The translations under genes and the position numbers were made by a program. A stretch of 33,821 nt of DNA from Candidatus Nanopelagicaceae bacterium (lineage in GTDB: Bacteria; Actinomycetota; Actinomycetes; Nanopelagicales; Nanopelagicaceae), in contig VERH01000011.1 in assembly GCA_018882735.1 (NCBI GenBank), forward strand, positions 1 through 33,821. Direction: 5' to 3'. The notes below the pieces were generated by a model. The model saw only the letters and a program-made list of their open reading frames with translations, was not told the origin of the DNA and searched no databases. Shown here piece by piece: positions 28,376 to 33,821 of the stretch (positions within the stretch are counted from its first letter, which is position 1; every line of letters begins with the position of its first letter).

Positions 28376-29884
28376 ATGTCAGTTGAGTTACGCGGCATAA
28401 CGAAGAGTTTCGGCTCCCTAGTCGCAAATGATGCGATTGATTTGAAGGTTGAAGCCGGCCAAATTCACGCCATCTTGGGCGAGAATGGCGCTGGTAAATC
28501 AACCTTGATGAATATTCTCTTTGGACTCTTACAGCCTGATCAAGGCGAAATTCTCATTGAGGGTAAGGCAATACAAGTGAATGAACCGAGCGATGCCCTC
28601 GCTGCTGGAATCGGAATGGTTCACCAGCATTTCATGCTTATCCCAGTCTTTACCGTTGCGGAGAATATTGTCCTTGGGCACGAGAAGATCCGTGGCGTTG
28701 GCTCACTTGACTTGAGAGAAGCTCGCACCCAAATCATGGAGATAGCGAAGCGCTTTAACTTTGAAATAGATCCTGATGCGTTGATTGAAGACCTTCCCGT
28801 TGGAGTACAGCAGCGAGTAGAGATCATCAAAGCGCTTTTCTTCAATGCAAAAATTATTATTCTTGATGAACCCTCTGCCGTTCTAACTCCACAAGAAACT
28901 GACGAACTATTAAATGTGATGCGGGAATTGAAGAAACAGGGCAAATCAATCATCTTTATCACTCATAAACTTCGCGAAGTCCAAGAAGTCGCCGACGAAA
29001 TCACCATCATCAGGCGAGGCAAGGTTGTAGGAAAGGCGAAGCCAACTGCAACTCAAGAAGAATTAGCTTCAATGATGGTGGGTAGACCTGTCGATCTTGA
29101 GGTCACGAAGAAGCCATTTACTCCAGGCAAAGTAATCTTGAAGATTAGCGATTTAAAGGTGACCGATAATCGAGGTCGCGCGCTTGTGAGTGAGATTAAT
29201 TTCGATGTTCACGCCGGCGAGATCCTTGCAGTCGCTGGAGTCCAAGGAAATGGCCAGACGGAGTTAGCGCGTGCAATTTTGAACTTAGAGCCCCATGTAT
29301 ACGGATCAATCACTATTGATGGAAGTGAAATTGTCGGTAGGACGGTAAATGAATCACTTGAATCCGGTATCGCTTTTGTTCCTGAATCGCGCGAGCTGGA
29401 TGGGTTGATTAGCTCATTTAGCATTGCTGAGAATTTGATTCTTGATACATTCCACAGCGCTCCAATATCGAAGTCAGGGATTTTAGATCTAGAGAAGATA
29501 AGGAGTAATGCTGAGGAATATACGAAGCAATTTGATGTTCGACTCCAGAGTATTTCTGATTCAGCATCATCTCTCTCCGGCGGAAACAAGCAGAAAGTCG
29601 TGCTGGCCCGCGAATTAACGCGTCCAGTCAAGTTACTAGTGGCTTCTCAACCAACACGCGGTCTCGATGTAGGCTCAATTGAGTTTGTTCACGAGCGGAT
29701 CCTGGCTGAGCGAGATGCAGGTCGCGCAGTTCTTTTATTTAGCAATGAATTAGATGAAGTTATGGCCTTAGCTGATCGAATCGCCGTTATGTATCACGGC
29801 AGCATCATCGATATCGTAGATCCGAGCGTTACACGTAATGAATTGGGACTCTTGATGGCCGGCGTGAAGGGTAAGACGGCGTGA
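28376..29884 (+). CDS. nucleoside ABC transporter, double ATPase subunit
   Basis: Two fused ABC domains, 502 residues, of the type that works with BMP proteins and two RbsC-like permeases. Domain 1 has Walker A GENGAGKS (35-42), a degenerate signature LPVGVQQRVEI and Walker B IIILDEPSAVLTP. Domain 2 (from about 255) has a degenerate Walker A (VQGNGQTE), an intact signature LSGGNKQKV, and Walker B with Gln in place of the catalytic Glu (VASQPTRGLD). This asymmetry is usual for the family. The stop overlaps the GTG start of the first permease. Confidence 0.93.
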   Translation: MSVELRGITKSFGSLVANDAIDLKVEAGQIHAILGENGAGKSTLMNILFGLLQPDQGEILIEGKAIQVNEPSDALAAGIGMVHQHFMLIPVFTVAENIVLGHEKIRGVGSLDLREARTQIMEIAKRFNFEIDPDALIEDLPVGVQQRVEIIKALFFNAKIIILDEPSAVLTPQETDELLNVMRELKKQGKSIIFITHKLREVQEVADEITIIRRGKVVGKAKPTATQEELASMMVGRPVDLEVTKKPFTPGKVILKISDLKVTDNRGRALVSEINFDVHAGEILAVAGVQGNGQTELARAILNLEPHVYGSITIDGSEIVGRTVNESLESGIAFVPESRELDGLISSFSIAENLILDTFHSAPISKSGILDLEKIRSNAEEYTKQFDVRLQSISDSASSLSGGNKQKVVLARELTRPVKLLVASQPTRGLDVGSIEFVHERILAERDAGRAVLLFSNELDEVMALADRIAVMYHGSIIDIVDPSVTRNELGLLMAGVKGKTA

Positions 29885-31041
29885 AAAGGTTACTTAACGG
29901 GTCGGCGCTACTTCCCATACTTTCATTTGCACTCGCGATGCTTATCGGAGGTTTACTAATTGCATTCTCCGATGCAAAGGTTCTTGCCCTTCGCTCTGAA
30001 CCTTGGGAAATGATTAAAGCCGGCGCTGCCACAGCTTGGAATGCATATGTCGCGCTCTTTGAGGGAGCTTTCTATGATCCTAACTTGGCGCGCCAAGGCG
30101 GTGGCCAAGGCTTCTATCCAATTTCCGAAACCTTAGTTGTTGCCGCACCACTAATTCTTGCCGGTCTTTCAGTAGCTCTTGCTTTCCGTGCTGGACTCTT
30201 CAATATCGGAGCCCAAGGCCAATTTATCTTCGGCGCGATTGGCGCTTCGTATATTGGATTCACCTATGAATTGCCGCCAATTCTTCACATTACCGCTGCC
30301 ATGCTATTTGGCGTATTTATCGCGGGAATCTATGGTGGAATCGTTGGTCTACTTAAAGCAAAGACTGGTGCGCATGAAGTTATCGTCACAATCATGCTCA
30401 ATTATGTTGCTAGCTACTTATTACTTTGGTTGTTGAAGACTGAGGCATTCTTACGCGAAGGGCGAAATGATCCGATTGCCCCAGATATTTTTGAGAGCGC
30501 TCGATTACCAAAGATTTTGGGCAGCGAATTCCGCATCAGCGTAGCGATATTGATCTCGCTTCTCGTTGCTTGGCTGATCGCTTTCTTACTAAACAAAACA
30601 ACCCTTGGTTTTAGATTCCGCGCTGTTGGCGCTAATGCCGCGGCGGCACGAACTGCTGGAATGTCGGTCGCTTTTGTCACCACATCGGTGATGATTGTTG
30701 CCGGCGCTCTCGCAGGATTGGGTGGAGCCTTAAATGTCCTTGGCGGCGAATATGCACTTACTGTGGGAATTGCGGGATCGTTTGGTTTTGATGCAATCAC
30801 CGTTGCGCTACTTGGACGGGCAAAGCCACTCGGAGTTGTTCTCTCCGCCTTCCTCTTTGCATCGCTTCGAGTCGGTGGCCAGATGATGCAGGCAAAGACC
30901 GATACTCCACTTGATCTAGTCCTTGTTATTCAGGCCCTCATAATTCTCTTTATTGCCGCTCCAGCTCTAGTCAAGGCAATCTTTAGATTGAAGAACATAA
31001 ACGCATCCACTGGTATGGCTGCGAAGGGTTGGAATGGATAA
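29881..31041 (+). CDS. nucleoside ABC transporter permease (first)
   Basis: A branched-chain-amino-acid/ribose-type permease (BPD_transp_2 fold), 386 residues with about nine hydrophobic segments. Family stretches are FRAGLFNIGAQGQFIFGAIGA, GAHEVIVTIMLNYVA and FRAVGANAAAARTAGM, the last being the loop that contacts the ATPase. The start is GTG 29881, overlapping the ATPase stop (GTGA), with AAGGG 9 nt upstream. It pairs with the second permease. Confidence 0.92.
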   Translation: MKRLLNGSALLPILSFALAMLIGGLLIAFSDAKVLALRSEPWEMIKAGAATAWNAYVALFEGAFYDPNLARQGGGQGFYPISETLVVAAPLILAGLSVALAFRAGLFNIGAQGQFIFGAIGASYIGFTYELPPILHITAAMLFGVFIAGIYGGIVGLLKAKTGAHEVIVTIMLNYVASYLLLWLLKTEAFLREGRNDPIAPDIFESARLPKILGSEFRISVAILISLLVAWLIAFLLNKTTLGFRFRAVGANAAAARTAGMSVAFVTTSVMIVAGALAGLGGALNVLGGEYALTVGIAGSFGFDAITVALLGRAKPLGVVLSAFLFASLRVGGQMMQAKTDTPLDLVLVIQALIILFIAAPALVKAIFRLKNINASTGMAAKGWNG

Positions 31042-32306
31042 TGGCAAAGATCTCTAATCTAACTCCTGCTCAACGGCGAACTCGACGAGGCATCTATACG
31101 CTCGGATTCTTTACAATCCTTGCGAGCATCCCGTTTATCTTCCTCGCTAAAGATTCAGCAAATGTCACATATGGCTTTGTGCTTCGCGATGAATGGGTAT
31201 TGATTAATGAATGGATCATTAACTCAAGAACAGCTGCAATTATCTTCATTTCACTGGCAGCGTTATCGACAATTGCTTCTTATCTATTTTTTATGAGGGG
31301 AAAGAAAGTTGGAGCCTTCTCCTTCATCGGTGCATTCTCACTACTAATGGCATTTCTCTCTTGGGCAGCCAAAGGAAGCTTTATTCCGCTAACCGGAGTT
31401 TTCCAAGGCGCGTTGTTGCTTGCGGTTCCGCTCATTTTTGGTGCGATGGCGGGCGTTATCTGTGAGCGCTCGGGTGTCATCAATATCGCAATTGAGGGGC
31501 AACTCTTAGCAGCTGCCTTTGCGGCGGGCGTTGTAGCGAGCCTTACCCAGAGCACGACTTGGGGGTTAATCGTTGCTCCATTCGCTGGCGCGCTGATCTC
31601 TTTGATCTTGGCAACTTTCGCTATCAAATACCAGATTGACCAAGTCATTCTTGGATTCGTTATCAACGTTCTAGTAATTGGCCTTACTGGATTCTTATAT
31701 AAGAAATTACTAATTCCATATCAAGATACTTGGAATAGTGGACCAATCCTCTCGCCCATAGAAATTCCATTACTTTCTAAATTACCGATTATTGGCCCAG
31801 TCCTATTCAAACAGACCATCATCGTTTACTTAATGTATTTAGCAGTTGGACTGACTCATTACTACTTGTTTAAGACTCGTTGGGGACTTCGTACCCGCGC
31901 GGTCGGTGAACATCCAACAGCTGCGGACTCTGTCGGTATAAAAGTCAATGCGCTTCGCTTTAGAAATGTGATCATTGCAGGCGCAGTCGCAGGACTCGGT
32001 GGCGCTTACTTCACTGTTGGCGCAGTCGGAATGTTTGGTAAAGAAATGACTGCAGGTAAAGGCTTTATTGCCCTCGCTGCCCTTATTTTTGGAAGGTGGA
32101 GTCCAAAGGGCGCAGTCGCCGCGGCTCTACTATTTGGATTTGCTGACAATCTACAAGTCGTACTATCGATTATCGGCACAGCCATCCCAAGTGAATTCCT
32201 ACTTATGGTTCCGTACATTGCAACGATAATTGCGGTATCTGGTTTTGTTGGCAAAGTAAGGGCGCCGGCGGCGGATGGAATTCCTTACACGCGCGGAAGT
32301 CATTAG
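31041..32306 (+). CDS. nucleoside ABC transporter permease (second)
   Basis: A second permease of the same fold, 421 residues from ATG 31041. Extra N-terminal membrane segments precede the core; the core contains ERSGVINIAIEGQLLAAAFAA, YQIDQVILGFVINVL and TRAVGEHPTAADSVGIKVNA (ATPase-contact loop). The start shares one base with the previous stop (TAATG). A TTG at 31029 is in frame, but AAGGG directly abuts it; the spacing for 31041 (12 nt) is long, so the start is uncertain. cdd follows after 12 nt. Confidence 0.92.
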   Translation: MAKISNLTPAQRRTRRGIYTLGFFTILASIPFIFLAKDSANVTYGFVLRDEWVLINEWIINSRTAAIIFISLAALSTIASYLFFMRGKKVGAFSFIGAFSLLMAFLSWAAKGSFIPLTGVFQGALLLAVPLIFGAMAGVICERSGVINIAIEGQLLAAAFAAGVVASLTQSTTWGLIVAPFAGALISLILATFAIKYQIDQVILGFVINVLVIGLTGFLYKKLLIPYQDTWNSGPILSPIEIPLLSKLPIIGPVLFKQTIIVYLMYLAVGLTHYYLFKTRWGLRTRAVGEHPTAADSVGIKVNALRFRNVIIAGAVAGLGGAYFTVGAVGMFGKEMTAGKGFIALAALIFGRWSPKGAVAAALLFGFADNLQVVLSIIGTAIPSEFLLMVPYIATIIAVSGFVGKVRAPAADGIPYTRGSH

Positions 32307-32318
32307 CTTAGGTAACAA

Positions 32319-32705
32319 ATGCAAATAGATTGGAAAGCGCTACAAGTCATCGCAACGGAGGCGATGGAGAAGTCCTACTCGCCATACTCCAAGTTTCCTG
32401 TCGGTGTTGCAGCTCTAGTAAATGACGGACGGATCATTAGCGGTTGTAATGTCGAGAACGCTAGTTATGGTCTAACTCTCTGCGCTGAGTGTTCGCTCGT
32501 TTCCGAGCTAATCATGAGTGGTGGTGGCCGACTTATCGCGGTTGTATGCGTAGATAAAGATGGAAACTTGCTCTCACCTTGTGGCCGATGCCGCCAACTT
32601 CTATATGAACATGGTGGAGATTCCTTAGAGTTATTGACCCCAGAAGGGCCGAAAAATATGACTGTGATTCTCCCCTGGGGTTTTGGTCCTAAAGATCTGA
32701 ATTGA
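32319..32705 (+). CDS. cdd: cytidine deaminase
   Basis: Zn-dependent deamination of cytidine and deoxycytidine to (deoxy)uridine. A 128-residue tetrameric-type enzyme: FPVGVAAL and NVENASYGLTLCAEC bring the Zn ligand Cys55 and the proton-shuttle Glu57, and PCGRCRQ gives Zn ligands Cys88 and Cys91. Its place directly after the permeases and before the phosphorylase gene marks an import-and-salvage operon. The stop overlaps the next ATG. Confidence 0.96.
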   Translation: MQIDWKALQVIATEAMEKSYSPYSKFPVGVAALVNDGRIISGCNVENASYGLTLCAECSLVSELIMSGGGRLIAVVCVDKDGNLLSPCGRCRQLLYEHGGDSLELLTPEGPKNMTVILPWGFGPKDLN

Positions 32706-33821
32706 TGATGGCCGAGTTATTCGCAGCCGTTGAGATCATCTCCGCAAAGCGAGATCGGCAAGAGTTAAGCGATCCTCAAATTGATTGGGTAATTGACGCC
32801 TATGTTCGAGGCGTTGTAGCCGATGAACAGATGTCTGCACTTCTCATGGCGATACTTCTTAATGGCATGAATTCCCGTGAGATATCGCGCTGGACTGATG
32901 CGATGATAAATAGCGGTGAGCGGATGAATTGGAGCGCGCTTGATAAACCTACAGTTGATAAACATTCAACCGGTGGCGTCGGCGACAAGATAACCCTTCC
33001 GCTAGCACCTCTTGTTGCAGCTTGTGGCGCCGCTGTCCCACAACTCTCTGGGAGAGGATTGGGACATACCGGGGGAACTCTGGACAAGATGGAATCAATT
33101 CCTGGTTGGCGAGCATCGTTAACAAATGCGGAGATGTTAAAGGTCTTACAAGATTGTGGCGCAGTTATCTGTGCCGCAGGAAGTGGGTTAGCGCCAGCCG
33201 ATAAGAAGTTATATGCGCTCCGTGATGTAACTGGCACCGTTCCAGCAATTCCACTAATCGCATCTTCAATCATGAGCAAGAAGATTGCGGAAGGAACCAG
33301 TGCGTTAATTCTTGACGTGAAGACCGGTAACGGCGCATTTATGTCAGATCCCGAAAAGGCGAAAGAGTTAGCAAGCGCTATGGTCGAGTTAGGTAAGCGC
33401 GCTGGCGTTACAACTCGAGCGCTCGTCACAGCAATGGATGTTCCGCTTGGACTTACTGCCGGAAATGCACTTGAGGTGCGTGAATCAGTTGAAGTCCTAG
33501 CTGGTGGCGGCCCATCTGATGTAGTGGAACTGACTTTGCTTCTTGCGCGAGAGATGCTTGATGCCGCTGGCGTAAGTGGAAAAGACCCCGAAGTGGCGCT
33601 TAAAGATGGAAGCGCTATGGATCATTGGCGCCGCATGGTGAAGGCCCAGGGCGGAGATCCAGATGCGCCACTTCCCGTCGCTAGAGAAAAGAAAGTAATA
33701 ACCGCGCAAAGTGATGGAGTCATCTCAAGTATGAACGCCCTTCAAGTTGGTATCTCTGCTTGGCGCCTTGGTGCAGGTCGAGAGCGACAGGGCGAGAAAG
33801 TCCAAGCCGGTGCAGGTATTG
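32705..33821 (+). CDS. deoA: thymidine/pyrimidine-nucleoside phosphorylase (3' end missing)
   Basis: Phosphorolysis of thymidine or uridine to base and (deoxy)ribose-1-phosphate. The frame runs from ATG 32705 (or the adjacent ATG 32708) off the window end, about 372 residues seen. The phosphate-binding KHSTGGVGDK is at 86-95; SGRGLGHTGGTLDKMESIPG and IMSKKIAEGTSALILDVKTG follow, as in this glycosyltransferase-3 family. Whether it is strict for thymidine or takes uridine too cannot be told. ATGA overlap with the cdd stop implies coupling. Confidence 0.95.
   Translation, partial: MMAELFAAVEIISAKRDRQELSDPQIDWVIDAYVRGVVADEQMSALLMAILLNGMNSREISRWTDAMINSGERMNWSALDKPTVDKHSTGGVGDKITLPLAPLVAACGAAVPQLSGRGLGHTGGTLDKMESIPGWRASLTNAEMLKVLQDCGAVICAAGSGLAPADKKLYALRDVTGTVPAIPLIASSIMSKKIAEGTSALILDVKTGNGAFMSDPEKAKELASAMVELGKRAGVTTRALVTAMDVPLGLTAGNALEVRESVEVLAGGGPSDVVELTLLLAREMLDAAGVSGKDPEVALKDGSAMDHWRRMVKAQGGDPDAPLPVAREKKVITAQSDGVISSMNALQVGISAWRLGAGRERQGEKVQAGAGI

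Noticed and set aside
32800-33429. Minus-strand open frame of 209 codons at the right end
   Set aside because: The plus strand here encodes the conserved phosphorylase, which runs off the window; the antisense frame has no recognisable motif.

Overview
The window reads as a compact chromosomal segment of a small-genome actinobacterium. Indicators are a WhiB-family Fe-S regulator, a CIRCE-controlled groES-groEL pair whose GroEL ends in a His-rich tail, the gene order tsaE-tsaB-rimI-tsaD-groES-groEL ... whiB ... guaB-guaB3-guaA, sucC-sucD-DUF6350-folD-DUF3017, an MsiK-type sugar ATPase, and -10 boxes of the form TAnnnT set 6-8 nt before start codons. Base composition looks close to balanced, unlike high-GC Streptomyces or Mycobacterium. 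With the short intergenic gaps and trimmed proteins this suggests a streamlined planktonic lineage such as the Nanopelagicales (acI group). That placement is inference; no 16S gene is present.

Layout. 2-1486: 3' part of a probable secreted alpha/beta hydrolase, closed by a terminator. 1591-4067: tRNA t6A operon tsaE-tsaB-rimI-tsaD. 4101-6146: groES-groEL with a promoter and CIRCE operator. 6206-7144: TerC membrane protein. 7231-7533 (minus): WhiB3/WhiD-like regulator, divergent from a MerR/B12-binding regulator (7620-8585). 8611-13077: guanine nucleotide block guaB-guaB3-guaA, then an exported cyclophilin. 13074-13808 (minus): PIG-L deacetylase, divergent from pcrA/uvrD (13832-16051). 16055-22489: central carbon and one-carbon genes sucC, sucD, DUF6350, folD, DUF3017, mdh and icd. 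22544-23626 (minus): sugar-transporter ATPase with a structured leader. 23795-25114: CNNM/CorC-type CBS protein. 25119-26129: trpS. 26152-33821: nucleoside uptake and salvage (two BMP-type binding proteins, double ABC ATPase, two permeases, cytidine deaminase, and a thymidine/pyrimidine phosphorylase cut by the window end).

How the parts fit. GuaB and GuaA convert IMP to GMP, while the right end imports nucleosides and breaks pyrimidine nucleosides into bases and sugar phosphates. sucCD, mdh and icd supply TCA-cycle steps. No insertion sequence, phage, CRISPR array, tRNA or rRNA was found, and no gene-free stretch exceeds 300 bases.

Most notable points: GuaB has no CBS (Bateman) regulatory module; GuaB3 has His where IMP dehydrogenases have the catalytic Cys; the B12-binding MerR protein carries the CarH-type W-x9-EH signature; about ten genes appear to be transcribed leaderless; the divergent PIG-L and pcrA genes share a CTAG core in overlapping -10 boxes; and the MsiK-type ATPase has a two-hairpin leader.
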